DNA of 64,000 nt from Roseomonas elaeocarpi (GTDB lineage: Bacteria; Pseudomonadota; Alphaproteobacteria; Acetobacterales; Acetobacteraceae): the NCBI RefSeq assembly GCF_042433915.1, contig NZ_JBHLUN010000002.1, forward strand, positions 62,001-126,000, in the 5' to 3' direction. Shown one piece after another: positions 34,664-43,850 of the stretch. A model generated the notes under the pieces. The model ran no database searches, was not told where the DNA came from, and saw nothing but the letters and a program-made list of their open reading frames with translations. Numbering within the stretch: the first letter of the stretch is position 1; each line of letters begins with the position of its first letter. Both the position numbers and the translations under genes were made by a program.

Positions 34664-36376
34664 TCAGAACAGGAAATAGCGCTGCGCCATCGGCAGCACG
34701 CGCGCGGGCTCGCAGACCAGCAGCTCGCCATCGGCGCGCACCTCGTAGGTCTCGGCATCCACCTCGATGCGGGGAAGGTAATCGTTGAGCACCATGTCGC
34801 GCTTGGAAATGCCACCGCGCGTGTTCCGCACCGCCAGCAGCGGGCGCGACAGCCCCAGCTTCTCGCCGATCCCTGCGTCCAGCGCGATCTGCGACGTGAA
34901 GGTCACGGCCACCGCCGGCAGCGCCTTGCCGAAAGCGCCAAACATCGGGCGGTAATGCACCGGCTGCGGCGTGGGGATGGAAGCGTTGGGGTCGCCCATC
35001 GGCGCCATGACGATGGTGCCGCATTTCAGCACTAGGTCTGGCTTCACGCCGAAGAAGGCAGGGGCCCACAGCACGAGGTCGGCCAGCTTGCCCACCTCCA
35101 CGCTGCCCACATGCTCCGCGATGCCCTGGGAAATGGCAGGGTTGATGGTGTACTTGGCGATGTAGCGACGGGCGCGCAGGTTGTCGTTATCGCCCACCTC
35201 ACCGGGCAGGCGACCGCGCTGCTGCTTCATCTTGTGTGCGGTCTGCCAGGTGCGGATGATCACCTCGCCCACGCGGCCCATCGCCTGGCTGTCGGACGAC
35301 ATCATGGAAATGGCGCCGAGGTCGTGGAGGATGTCCTCGGCCGCTATTGTTTCGCGGCGGATGCGGCTTTCCGCGAATGCCACGTCCTCGGGAATCCGTG
35401 GGTCGAGGTGGTGGCACACCATGAGCATGTCGAGATGCTCATCCAGCGTGTTCACCGTGTAGGGCATGGTGGGGTTGGTGGAACTCGGCAGCACGTTCGG
35501 CTCGCCGACCAGGCGGAGGATGTCCGGCGCGTGGCCGCCGCCGGCCCCTTCCGTGTGAAAGGCCTGGATTGTGCGGCCGCCGATCGCCTTGATCGTGCTT
35601 TCGACGAAGCCGCTCTCGTTCAGCGTATCCGTGTGGATGGCGATCTGCACATCCAGCGCATCCGCCACGGCGAGGCAGGTGTCGATTGCCTTCGGTGTCG
35701 TCCCCCAGTCCTCGTGCAGCTTCAAACCGGCGGCGCCGGCCTGGATCTGCTCCTCCAGCCCACGCGGCAGCGCGGCATTGCCCTTGCCGAGGAAGCCGAG
35801 GTTCACCGGGAAGCCTTCGGCCGCCTGGAGCATGCGGGCAAGATGGAAGGCGCCGGGCGTCGCGGTGGTGGCGAGCGTGCCGTGAGCGGGACCGGTGCCG
35901 CCACCGAACATCGTCGTCACGCCAGAGGCCAGCGCGTGCTCGATCTGCTGCGGGCAGATGAAGTGGATGTGCACGTCGATCCCGCCCGCGGTCAGGATCT
36001 TGCCCTCGCCTGCGATGATTTCCGTGCCTGGACCTATGACGATGCCCACACCCGGTTGCGTGTCGGGATTCCCAGCCTTGCCAACCGCGGCGATCCGCCC
36101 GTCCCGTACGCCGACATCCGCCTTGTAGATGCCGGTGTGATCAAGGATCAGCGCGTTGGTGATGACGGTGTCCATTGCCCCGCCGTCCCGTCCGACCTGG
36201 GACTGTCCCATGCCGTCGCGGATCACCTTGCCACCGCCGAACTTCACCTCCTCGCCGTAGGTGGTGAAGTCGCGCTCAACCTCGATGACGATATCGGTAT
36301 CGGCCAGCCGTACGCGGTCGCCCGTGGTCGGGCCGTACATGCCCGCGTAGGCCGAGCGGGAAAGGCGGACAGGCAT
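34664..36376 (-). CDS. ureC: Urease alpha subunit UreC
   Basis: The 570-residue catalytic subunit is full length. Nickel ligands and active-site residues are visible: GGIDVHIHFICP (two histidines), the carbamylated lysine in GLKLHEDWG, HTDTLNESGF, FHTEGAGGGHAPD, the flap MVCHHLDP with cysteine and histidine, and the aspartate in SSDSQAMGR. It hydrolyses urea to ammonia and carbamate in the cytoplasm. Its start is two bases after the ureB stop. Confidence 0.98.
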   Translation of the reverse strand: MPVRLSRSAYAGMYGPTTGDRVRLADTDIVIEVERDFTTYGEEVKFGGGKVIRDGMGQSQVGRDGGAMDTVITNALILDHTGIYKADVGVRDGRIAAVGKAGNPDTQPGVGIVIGPGTEIIAGEGKILTAGGIDVHIHFICPQQIEHALASGVTTMFGGGTGPAHGTLATTATPGAFHLARMLQAAEGFPVNLGFLGKGNAALPRGLEEQIQAGAAGLKLHEDWGTTPKAIDTCLAVADALDVQIAIHTDTLNESGFVESTIKAIGGRTIQAFHTEGAGGGHAPDILRLVGEPNVLPSSTNPTMPYTVNTLDEHLDMLMVCHHLDPRIPEDVAFAESRIRRETIAAEDILHDLGAISMMSSDSQAMGRVGEVIIRTWQTAHKMKQQRGRLPGEVGDNDNLRARRYIAKYTINPAISQGIAEHVGSVEVGKLADLVLWAPAFFGVKPDLVLKCGTIVMAPMGDPNASIPTPQPVHYRPMFGAFGKALPAVAVTFTSQIALDAGIGEKLGLSRPLLAVRNTRGGISKRDMVLNDYLPRIEVDAETYEVRADGELLVCEPARVLPMAQRYFLF

Positions 36377-36378
36377 GG

Positions 36379-36684
36379 CTACAGGGCTCCTTCCACGTCA
36401 CCGCGGAAGCCGTGCACCACCCGCGCGCCTCCGCAGGGGATCAGTCGCACGGTGCGGCTCTGACCCGGCTCGAAGCGGACGGCGGTACCGGCGGCGATGT
36501 CCAGGCGCTGGCCGCGAGCTTTGTCACGGTCGAATAGCAAGGCGGGGTTCGCCTCGGCAAAGTGGTAGTGGCTGCCGACCTGCACGGGGCGGTCGCCGGT
36601 ATTGGCGACATCCAGCTCCGTGACCGGGCGCCCGGCGTTCAGCTCGAGGTCGCCGCCAGCAGGAAAGATCTCTCCGGGGATCAT
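36379..36684 (-). CDS. ureB: Urease beta subunit UreB
   Basis: The 101-residue protein begins MIPGEIFPAGGDLELNAGRP and has the QVGSHYHFAEANPAL block, the standard UreB signature. The ATG at 36684 is preferred over upstream in-frame starts because MIPGE is the universal beginning. It is a separate subunit, not fused to UreA. Confidence 0.96.
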   Translation of the reverse strand: MIPGEIFPAGGDLELNAGRPVTELDVANTGDRPVQVGSHYHFAEANPALLFDRDKARGQRLDIAAGTAVRFEPGQSRTVRLIPCGGARVVHGFRGDVEGAL

Positions 36685-36694
36685 GCTCGGTCTG

Positions 36695-36997
36695 CTAGCG
36701 GATCGGCGCGTGGACGGTGACAAGCTTCGTGCCGTCGGGGAAGGTGGCTTCCACCTGGATCTCTTGGATCATCTCGGCCACGCCCTCCATCACCTGGTCC
36801 CGCCCGACCACGCTCGCGCCGTCTCGCATCAGCTCGGCAACGGAGCGGCCATCGCGCGCCCCCTCCACCACGAAGTCGGTCACGAGCGCCACGGCCTCGG
36901 GGTAGTTCAGCCGCACGCCGCGTTCCAGCCGGCGGCGTGCCACGTTCGCCGCCATCGCAATCAGCAGCTTGTCCTTCTCGCGCGGCGTCAGCTGCAT
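36695..36997 (-). CDS. ureA: Urease gamma subunit UreA
   Basis: The 100-residue protein starts MQLTPREKDKLLIAMAANVA and ends in FPDGTKLVTVHAPI, as in other UreA proteins. It forms the (ABC)3 urease core with UreB and UreC. It lies 81 bp after ureD, in which gap I see no other gene. Confidence 0.97.
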   Translation of the reverse strand: MQLTPREKDKLLIAMAANVARRRLERGVRLNYPEAVALVTDFVVEGARDGRSVAELMRDGASVVGRDQVMEGVAEMIQEIQVEATFPDGTKLVTVHAPIR

Positions 36998-37078
36998 CCC
37001 GATCTCCCTGGCTGCCTCATTCCCTGGAACCGGGCCGGCAGCGAAGAATGCCCTCGGAACGAGACTATGGGGATGATC

Positions 37079-37921
37079 CTACGTGGTCCAGAGCCGCGGC
37101 AGCGTTGCCGGAAAGCCCAGCCAAGCCGCGCGCAGGAGCGGCACCGCCCCGGCCAGCCACCTCCGGACCTCAACTGCGGGGCCCAGCCAACGCAACAATG
37201 CAACACCCTCGCGCGGCAAGGTCGCCGCGCCGAGCGGCCCGGCCAGCTCGCGTAGGAGCGGCAGGTGGGCACTCACGTCCTGCCCAGCCAGCAACAGCGT
37301 CGCGAAGGCTCCCGCCCCGCCGAAGCCGAAACGGTCTTTCAATGCCGTCCCGGGCTCATCCAGCCGCGTCGCATCGATCCAACTTAATTTCCCCGCCACG
37401 CGCAGCCGCCACGCGTCATGTAACGCACCGCTCTCGAAGTACTCTCCTCGGGCAGATCGCCCGAAAACCAGCATCTCCGCTGCCAGGAGCCGCGCACACG
37501 AGGTCATCTCCACCTGCAGTCGTCGCTTCAACCGGGCGCCGTTGAACAGGATCGTTTCCTGCGGGAGCCACTCTAGCCGTGCACCCGCTTCGATCCTGAG
37601 CGAGGTCTGGATCACCGTTTCAGGTCCCAGCGACCGGTATATCTTCTCCGCCGCCGGCGTGCAGAGGGTGGCAGTGCCACCCTCACCCACCATTACCTCC
37701 AGGCTCAGGGCGTCGCCCCCCGCGAGCCCCCCGGCGGTGTTGACCAATGCTCCCAGCGGTGGCTCTCCCGCTTCCACGCGCGGGAACAGCACGCGCGACG
37801 GAGCCTGCTGGTACAGGTGCTTCAGGACGGTGTCGCCGCCGAGACGTCCGAAGCGAAGGTCGATCGCGCCGTCAGCACGTTGATGCGACGGAACAGCACA
37901 CCCGGCAGCATGAGACAGCAT
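37079..37921 (-). CDS. ureD: Urease accessory protein UreD
   Basis: The 280-residue protein has the UreD core: RADGAIDLRFGRLGGDTVLK, LVNTAGGLAGGDALSLEV and TPAAEKIYRSLG, LEWLPQETILFNGA. UreD binds apo-urease and is the scaffold for UreF and UreG. The ATG at 37921 is chosen by homology with a GGAGAG site 9-11 bases upstream. It is the first gene of the ure operon on the minus strand. Confidence 0.93.
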   Translation of the reverse strand: MLSHAAGCAVPSHQRADGAIDLRFGRLGGDTVLKHLYQQAPSRVLFPRVEAGEPPLGALVNTAGGLAGGDALSLEVMVGEGGTATLCTPAAEKIYRSLGPETVIQTSLRIEAGARLEWLPQETILFNGARLKRRLQVEMTSCARLLAAEMLVFGRSARGEYFESGALHDAWRLRVAGKLSWIDATRLDEPGTALKDRFGFGGAGAFATLLLAGQDVSAHLPLLRELAGPLGAATLPREGVALLRWLGPAVEVRRWLAGAVPLLRAAWLGFPATLPRLWTT

Positions 37922-38348
37922 CAAAATCCACTCTCCGGTAAGCCGGGTCGATCGCGCCCCGCGACTGATAGAGCCAGATCCCTGATCAGGCACAACCACC
38001 CGACCAGACGGCGTTGTGCAAGGAGCCGGTGCCGGCCCGAAAGGATCGACGGGCGGGCGGAGCCCGGCTGAACCGCCCTTGAGCGGAGTTCTCCCCGCTC
38101 CACCCCTTTTCAGCTGCCGATCGCCCTCGCCGCCGCAGTTTCCCGTTCCGGCACCTGGCCGCCCGGCTCCGGGATGACGCGCCAGAGGTCACCCGCGCGG
38201 AGAGCATCGTCTGGTCTGGACCTGGTCCCTGTCAGATGTTCGGCGCGGGGGAGCTTCGTTCACGCCGCGTGCTCCCCCTTCCGGCGAGGCCCTCTCCCAG
38301 CCCCTTCGCAACGTGACCGATCTCGCGAAAGCCCGGACAGCGTAGAGC
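37922..38348. other. 427-bp gap upstream of ureD
   Basis: I see no gene here. It must hold the ureD promoter (minus strand) and the end of the Dpp-type operon. Two inverted repeats are present: GAGCGG/CCGCTC (38081-38100) and GGGGGAGC/GCTCCCCC (38247-38254 and 38271-38278, 16-base loop); the latter may terminate the Dpp operon. No good sigma-54 site is present. Confidence 0.5.
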
Positions 38349-39878
38349 TCAGATCTGTTCAGCATCAAAGAGGCGAAAGACTGCATCCGGGTACTGCGTC
38401 CAGCGCAGCCGGCTGGAGGAGGCCTGAAGGATGGCATCGAAATGGAGGAACAGCATCGGCGCATCCTCCACCAGCTTTGCCTGCGCCTGGCGGTAGAGCG
38501 CGGCGCGCGCATCGCGCGACGACTCCGAGCGGGCACGCTCCAGCAGTTCCGCGGCCTCGGCGCCGTCGTAGCCCGCGAAGTTGTTCGGGCCGCCCTTGGT
38601 GAAGTAGTTGTAGGTGTTGCCGTCCGGGTCGTAGCGGCCGCTCCAGGGCGCCATGCAAAGGTCGAAGTCGCGCTGCCGCAGCACCGTGATCAGGCTGGTC
38701 GGATCGATCTGGCGCACCTCGACCTTGAAGCCCGCAACCCCTGCCTGCGCCTGCAGCACCTGGGCGATCCGCACCAGTTGGGGTGAGTTGGTGACGGTGA
38801 TCGTAACGGGCACGGGGGATGCCGCGCCCGCCTCGGTCAGCATCGCCTTGGCGCGCGTCGCGTCGAAGGGGATGCCCTTTTGCGCCTCGTCGAAAGCCCA
38901 GCCCACGGCAGGCGACAGCGGACCGTGCGAAACGCGGCCGGTGTTGAAGTACACCACGCGCTGGATCACCTCCGGGTCGATCGCGGCGGTAAAGGCGCGC
39001 CGCACCCGCGCGTCGTTGAAGGGCGCACGGGTGCAGTTGAAGGCGAAGGCGTTGAAGCCCAGGCTCGGCATTTGCGCCACGTGGACGTTGTTCTCGCGCG
39101 CCAGCGCCGCCACGGCCTGCGGCGGCACGCCGTCGATCAGCTGCAGGGTGCCGGAGCGCAGGTTGGCCAGCCGCACCGTCTCGTCGGGCAGCGGGCGATA
39201 CACCAGCCGGTCGAAGTTCTTCGGGGCGCCCTGCCAGTAGCCATCGAACTTCTCGAGCACGAGCTCGGCATTCTTGGTCCAGCTCGCGAGCTTCCAGGGG
39301 CCGGCGCCCACGGCCTGGGCGGCGAAGTCGGCACCCAGCCGCTGTACCGCGGTGGGCGAGACCATCATGCCCGCCCGGTTGGTCAGCACCAGCGGCAGCG
39401 GCGCATAGGGCGCGCTCAGGGCGATCTCAAAGGTCCTTGGACCCGTTACCGTCACCTCCTTGAGCGGTCCGAAATCAGCGCGACGGATGGAGCCGGAGGA
39501 CGGGTCCATGTAGCGGTCGATGTTGGCCTTGGCGGCCGCGGCGTCGAGGGGCGTACCGTCGTGAAAACGCAGGTTCTCGCGCAGCGTGAAGACGTAGCGC
39601 AGTGGGTCGGCCATCTCGACGCTGGCAAGGCCAGGCACAACGGAGCCGTCGGGACGCGCCACCAGCAGCGTTTCGTGCAGGTTGTAGAGAACCTGTGTTT
39701 CAAAGAACGAGGCGGAGAAGGCCGGGTCCAGCGTGACCGGGTCCGACACCACGCCGATGTTCAGCGTGCCGCCGGGCGCGGCTCGGGTGGCGGCACCCTG
39801 CGCGAAGGCGCCCCGCGCCGCGACCAGGGCTGGTGCGGCGAGCGTGGCGCCGAGCAGGGCGCGTCGTGTGTTGGCCAT
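38349..39878 (-). CDS. Family-5 (peptide-type) solute-binding protein
   Basis: The 509-residue protein has a Tat-like signal (NTRRALLGATLAAPALVAAR, then GAFAQG) and the SBP family 5 core (TLNIGVVSDPVTLDPAFSAS, later AVGAGPWKLASW). Members bind oligopeptides, opines, glycosides or nickel chelates. GGAGA precedes the ATG. It is the last gene of the nine-gene operon and serves the permease and ATPase genes just upstream; the ligand is probably the metabolite processed by the BtpA/PfkB enzymes. Confidence 0.92.
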   Translation of the reverse strand: MANTRRALLGATLAAPALVAARGAFAQGAATRAAPGGTLNIGVVSDPVTLDPAFSASFFETQVLYNLHETLLVARPDGSVVPGLASVEMADPLRYVFTLRENLRFHDGTPLDAAAAKANIDRYMDPSSGSIRRADFGPLKEVTVTGPRTFEIALSAPYAPLPLVLTNRAGMMVSPTAVQRLGADFAAQAVGAGPWKLASWTKNAELVLEKFDGYWQGAPKNFDRLVYRPLPDETVRLANLRSGTLQLIDGVPPQAVAALARENNVHVAQMPSLGFNAFAFNCTRAPFNDARVRRAFTAAIDPEVIQRVVYFNTGRVSHGPLSPAVGWAFDEAQKGIPFDATRAKAMLTEAGAASPVPVTITVTNSPQLVRIAQVLQAQAGVAGFKVEVRQIDPTSLITVLRQRDFDLCMAPWSGRYDPDGNTYNYFTKGGPNNFAGYDGAEAAELLERARSESSRDARAALYRQAQAKLVEDAPMLFLHFDAILQASSSRLRWTQYPDAVFRLFDAEQI

Positions 39879-39927
39879 GGTGGCGTCTCCGTAGGGAACA
39901 GGTTGGCAGATCTGTGGCGAAGAAGTC

Positions 39928-40779
39928 CTAGTCGCGCGGGTCGAGGCGGTCGCGCAGCGCGTCGCCCAGGAGGTTGAAGCCCAGCACGGTGAGAAAGATT
40001 GCCGCCCCCGGGAACCAAGCGAGCCAAACGGCCTGGTCCAGGAAGCCCACGGCGTCGTGCAGCATGTTGCCCCAGGAGGGCGTCGGCGGCTGCACGCCCA
40101 GACCCAGGAAGGAAAGGTAGCTCTCGGTGATGATGGAAGAGGCCAGGAGCAGCGAGGCCTGTACCAGGATCGGCGACAGGGCGTTGGGCAGAACGCAGCG
40201 CAGGAGGATACTCACCTCGCCGAAGCCCAGGGCGCGCTCGGCCGATACGAAGTCGAGGTTGCGCAGCGCCAGCGCCTGCCCTCGCGCGACGCGCGCCAGC
40301 ACCGGCAGGTTCACCGCCGCGATCGCGATCACGGTGACCGGCAGCGAGGCGCCCAGCGCCGCCGTGATACCCAGTGCCAGCAGAATGCCGGGAAACGCCA
40401 GCAGCACGTCCATGCAGCGCATCAGCGTGCCATCGGTCCAGCCGCCAACATAGCCCGCGACGAGGCCGATGGGCGTACCCAGCAGCAGCGCCGCGGCAAC
40501 GCTCGACAGCCCCACCAGCAGCGACACGCGCGCGCCCTCGAGGATGCGCGAGAGCACATCGCGGCCGAGGTCGTCGGTTCCCAGCAAGTGCGTGGTGGAA
40601 GGAGCAGCCAGCGTTGCCAGGAAGTCGGGCTCGGCCGGCGCGTAACCACTCACTGCTGGTCCGAGCACCGCCGCCAGGAGCACCAGGAACACGAGCGCGA
40701 CGCCGAGCAGGCTGCGCGGTTCGCGCAGCAGCCGCCACCAGGAAGAACGCTGTCCCGGTGCGAGCATGGCAGCGCTCAT
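39928..40779 (-). CDS. Oligopeptide-type ABC permease, DppC-like
   Basis: The 283-residue membrane protein has the DppC/OppC layout: a long first periplasmic loop with HLLGTDDLGRDVLSRILEGA followed by RVSLLVGLSSV, and the EAA segment VSAERALGFGEVSILLRCVL followed by PNALSPILVQ. It pairs with the DppB-like protein. The start overlaps the dppB-like stop as ATGA; 49 bp separate it from the binding-protein gene. Confidence 0.92.
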   Translation of the reverse strand: MSAAMLAPGQRSSWWRLLREPRSLLGVALVFLVLLAAVLGPAVSGYAPAEPDFLATLAAPSTTHLLGTDDLGRDVLSRILEGARVSLLVGLSSVAAALLLGTPIGLVAGYVGGWTDGTLMRCMDVLLAFPGILLALGITAALGASLPVTVIAIAAVNLPVLARVARGQALALRNLDFVSAERALGFGEVSILLRCVLPNALSPILVQASLLLASSIITESYLSFLGLGVQPPTPSWGNMLHDAVGFLDQAVWLAWFPGAAIFLTVLGFNLLGDALRDRLDPRD

Positions 40780-41720
40780 CGCCGTGCCCTCAGCCGCGGG
40801 TCAAGCACGGCGTAGAGCACGTCCGTGGCGAGGTTGACCAGCACGAACAGCGTGGCCGTCACCAGGATCGCGCCCTGCACCACGGGAAAGTCGCGCGCGA
40901 AGATCGCGTCCACCGTCAGCTTGCCGATGCCCGGCCAGGAAAACACACTCTCGGTGATCACCACGCCACCCAACAGCTGTCCGAGCTGAAGCCCGATCAG
41001 CGTCACCACCGGCAGCAGCGCGTTGCGCAGACCGTGACGCCAGATCACGCGCCGCCGCGACAGCCCCTTGGCTCGCGCCGTGCGGATGTAGTCGGCGCTC
41101 AGCACCTCGATCATCGCGGCGCGGGTCATGCGCATGGTGGCCGCAGCCATCGCAGCGCCCAGCGTAAGCGCCGGCAGCACGATATGGGCCAGTGCTGCGC
41201 CCGGATCTTCGAGGAAGGGCGCGTAGCCGGAGGAGGGCAGGAGCGGCAGGCCGATCGAGAGTGCCATGATCAGAAGGATGCCCAGCCAGAAGCTCGGCAG
41301 CGACAGCCCGCACAGCGCGATTACGGAGGCCGCGAGGTCGGCCGCGCTGTTGCGTCGCGCCGCCGCCACGATGCCGGCGGGAATGGCGATGACCAGCGAC
41401 ACCACGGTCGCCGCCAGGCCGAGCTGCAGCGTTGGTATCAGCGCGGCGCCGATCACCGCCGTCACCGGGCGGCCGGTTTGGATGGATCGGCCGAGGTCGC
41501 CCGTCAGCACCTGGCCGAACCACGCCAGGAAGCGTACCGGCAGCGGGTCGTCCAGCGCGTACTTGGCGCGCAGCGCGGCAATGGCGGTGGGGTCGGCCTC
41601 CAGCCCCAGCATCGCCGTCACCGGATCTCCCGGCACCATCGACAGCAGCGCGAAGGATAGTACGCAGAGGCCGAACAGCACTGGCAGGAGCGAAACCAGG
41701 CGGCCCAGGATCATGCGCAT
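40776..41720 (-). CDS. Oligopeptide-type ABC permease, DppB-like
   Basis: The 314-residue protein is DppB/OppB-like: RMILGRLVSLLPVLFGLCVL start, MVPGDPVTAMLG, EAA segment IRTARAKGLSRRRVIWRHGL followed by RNALLPVVTLIGLQ, and the FSWPGIGKLTVDAI ending. ATG 41720 follows a GAGGGAA site; ATG 41714 is a second choice two codons in. It follows the ATPase stop by 16 bp. Confidence 0.92.
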   Translation of the reverse strand: MRMILGRLVSLLPVLFGLCVLSFALLSMVPGDPVTAMLGLEADPTAIAALRAKYALDDPLPVRFLAWFGQVLTGDLGRSIQTGRPVTAVIGAALIPTLQLGLAATVVSLVIAIPAGIVAAARRNSAADLAASVIALCGLSLPSFWLGILLIMALSIGLPLLPSSGYAPFLEDPGAALAHIVLPALTLGAAMAAATMRMTRAAMIEVLSADYIRTARAKGLSRRRVIWRHGLRNALLPVVTLIGLQLGQLLGGVVITESVFSWPGIGKLTVDAIFARDFPVVQGAILVTATLFVLVNLATDVLYAVLDPRLRARR

Positions 41721-41736
41721 GGCGGGGCGGGTTCCC

Positions 41737-42825
41737 TCAGGCTTCCGTGGGCGCCGGGGCGCGGTCGCGAGCCCGACGATAAGCGGCGATGCGGGCCGCC
41801 ACCGGCGTTGGCTCGGTCGGCCCGGCCGCCGTGTCGGTCGCGGCAGGCAGGCTCTCAGCGAACAGGCAGGCGGAGCCGTGGTTCGGCGCGATGAGGCGCA
41901 GCGGCGGATGCACACCCTCGGTGCAAACCGGGTGCGCGTCGGGGCAGCGGCCGTGGAAGCGGCAACCGGGCGGGAGAGCTGCGGGGTTGGGCGGCTCACC
42001 AGTCAGGGGCGCGTGAGTGCGGGCGCCGTCGGTGCGGGGCGCAGCCGCCAGCAGCGCACGGGTGTAAGGATGCCGGGGATCGCGAAAGAGCTGCGTGGTC
42101 GGGGCGGTTTCCACCAGCCGGCCCGAGTACATCACGGCCACCCGGTGCGCGAGGTGCCGCACCACCGCCAGGTCGTGGCTGATGAACAGCAGCGCCACGC
42201 CGGTGTCGCGCTGGAGATCCTGGAGCAGGTTCACGACCTGAGCCTGCACCGATACGTCGAGAGCCGAGACCGGCTCATCGCACACGATCACTTCGGGCTG
42301 GACGGACAGGGCGCGGGCAATGGCGACGCGCTGCCGCTGGCCGCCGCTGAACTGGTGTGGCAGGCGGTCGAGCTGGGCGGGCGATAGCCCCACCTGTTCC
42401 ATCAGCGCGGCGGCCCGGCGCTCGGCCTCGCGCCCGTCACACAAGCCATGGAGTCGCATCGGGCGCACCAGCACGTCGCGTATACGCTGGCGCGGATCAA
42501 GCGACGCGAAGGGGTCCTGGAACACCACCTGGATGCGCCGCCGCATGGCGCGCAGAGCCCGACCCCGCAAGGCCCGCAGGTCGGTCCCGCCAAGGCGCAG
42601 TGCGCCTTCGTCGGCGTCCTGGAGGCGCAGGATCAGCCGTCCTAGCGTGCTCTTGCCGCAGCCGGACTCGCCCACCACCGCCAGGGTTTCTCCCTGGTTC
42701 AGGTACAGGTCCACGCCGTCCACCGCCACCATCCGCTGATTGCCGGGGAGCGGGAAGGTTTTGCGCAGCCCTTGCACGACGAGCAGCGGTTCTCGCCCGT
42801 GGGCCGGTTCGGTGGCTCCGGTCAC
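41737..42825 (-). CDS. Oligopeptide-type ABC ATPase, DppF-like
   Basis: The 362-residue ATPase has Walker A GESGCGKSTLGR, signature FSGGQRQRVAIARAL, Walker B EVIVCDEPVSALDVSVQ and the switch histidine in LLFISHDLAV. The C-terminal oligo-HPY domain carries a cysteine pattern (PPGCRFHGRCPDAHPVC) that binds an iron-sulfur cluster in related proteins. Its start overlaps the DppD-like stop as ATGA. Confidence 0.93.
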   Translation of the reverse strand: MTGATEPAHGREPLLVVQGLRKTFPLPGNQRMVAVDGVDLYLNQGETLAVVGESGCGKSTLGRLILRLQDADEGALRLGGTDLRALRGRALRAMRRRIQVVFQDPFASLDPRQRIRDVLVRPMRLHGLCDGREAERRAAALMEQVGLSPAQLDRLPHQFSGGQRQRVAIARALSVQPEVIVCDEPVSALDVSVQAQVVNLLQDLQRDTGVALLFISHDLAVVRHLAHRVAVMYSGRLVETAPTTQLFRDPRHPYTRALLAAAPRTDGARTHAPLTGEPPNPAALPPGCRFHGRCPDAHPVCTEGVHPPLRLIAPNHGSACLFAESLPAATDTAAGPTEPTPVAARIAAYRRARDRAPAPTEA

Positions 42826-43850
42826 GCGGCCAGCCCCGTTGCCAGCCTGTCCACCGGGGCGCGCCAGCAGGCGGCGCGATGGTTCGGCCCCATCTCGCGC
42901 AGCGGCGGCTGCTCCCGGCAGACCTCGGCTGCGAAAGGGCAGCGCGGAGCGAAGCGGCAGCCCGGCGGCGCGGTCCCGGGGGCGGGCATGCGGCCGGGAA
43001 TGGGCTCCAACCGGTCTACCGTGCCCGACAGCGACGGCATCGCAGCCAATAGCGCAAGCGTGTAGGGGTGCTGCGCATCGCTGAACAACGTGGCGGCGGG
43101 CGCCTGCTCCACCACGCGACCGGCATACATTACCGCGACCTCGTCGGCGATCTCGGCCACCACGCCGAGATTGTGGGTGATAAAAAGGATTGCGGTGCCG
43201 GTGCGGTCCCGTAGTTCCAGCAGGAGGCGCAAGATCTGCGCCTGGATTGTCACGTCAAGGGCCGTGGTCGGTTCGTCCGCTATCAGCAGCCGAGGCTCGC
43301 AGGCCAAGGCCATGGCGATCATCACGCGCTGCCGTAGACCGCCGGAAAGCTCGTGCGGGAAGCTGTCGAGACGGCGCTCGGCGGCGGGCACCTGCACCTG
43401 TCGCAGTGCCGCGAGCGCGCGAGCGCGCGCCTCGGCCGCACTCAGCCCGCGGTGCACGCGCAGTGTTTCACCGATCTGATCGCCCACGGTGAAAACCGGG
43501 TTCAGCGAGGTCATGGGTTCTTGGAACACCATCGCCATGCGGTCGCCGCGCAGTCGGGTCATCGCCCGCTCATCCAGCGCGCGCAGGTCAGTGCCCTCGA
43601 ACTCCAGCGCCTCGGCGGCAACCTCGTTGGCTCCTTCGGGCAGCAAGCGCATCAGCGCCATGGCGGACACGCTCTTGCCCGAGCCGGACTCCCCCACGAC
43701 GCAGAGGATGCGGCCCCGGTCCAGGCGCAGCGACACGTCCTCGACCACCCGCACCCTGCGGCCCGGGGGACCGAGTGAAACGGTCATCCCCTCCATCCGC
43801 AGGACGGGATGCGGCGCAGCGGCGATGGTGCCTGTCAGCCCGGCCGCCAT
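42822..43850 (-). CDS. Oligopeptide-type ABC ATPase, DppD-like
   Basis: The 342-residue ATPase has Walker A GESGSGKSVSAMAL, signature LSGGLRQRVMIAMALA, Walker B LLIADEPTTALDVTIQ and a C-terminal cysteine pattern PPGCRFAPRCPFAAEVC. It forms the heteromeric motor with the DppF-like protein. The ATG at 43850 overlaps the kinase stop; a GTG at 43853 (GTGA overlap) is an alternative. Confidence 0.93.
   Translation of the reverse strand: MAAGLTGTIAAAPHPVLRMEGMTVSLGPPGRRVRVVEDVSLRLDRGRILCVVGESGSGKSVSAMALMRLLPEGANEVAAEALEFEGTDLRALDERAMTRLRGDRMAMVFQEPMTSLNPVFTVGDQIGETLRVHRGLSAAEARARALAALRQVQVPAAERRLDSFPHELSGGLRQRVMIAMALACEPRLLIADEPTTALDVTIQAQILRLLLELRDRTGTAILFITHNLGVVAEIADEVAVMYAGRVVEQAPAATLFSDAQHPYTLALLAAMPSLSGTVDRLEPIPGRMPAPGTAPPGCRFAPRCPFAAEVCREQPPLREMGPNHRAACWRAPVDRLATGLAA

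Noticed and set aside
38022..38040. Sigma-54-like sequence upstream of ureD on the minus strand (GGCAC ... TTGCA)
   Set aside because: The GG and GC elements are separated by 12 bases instead of the required 10, so it is not a working -24/-12 promoter.
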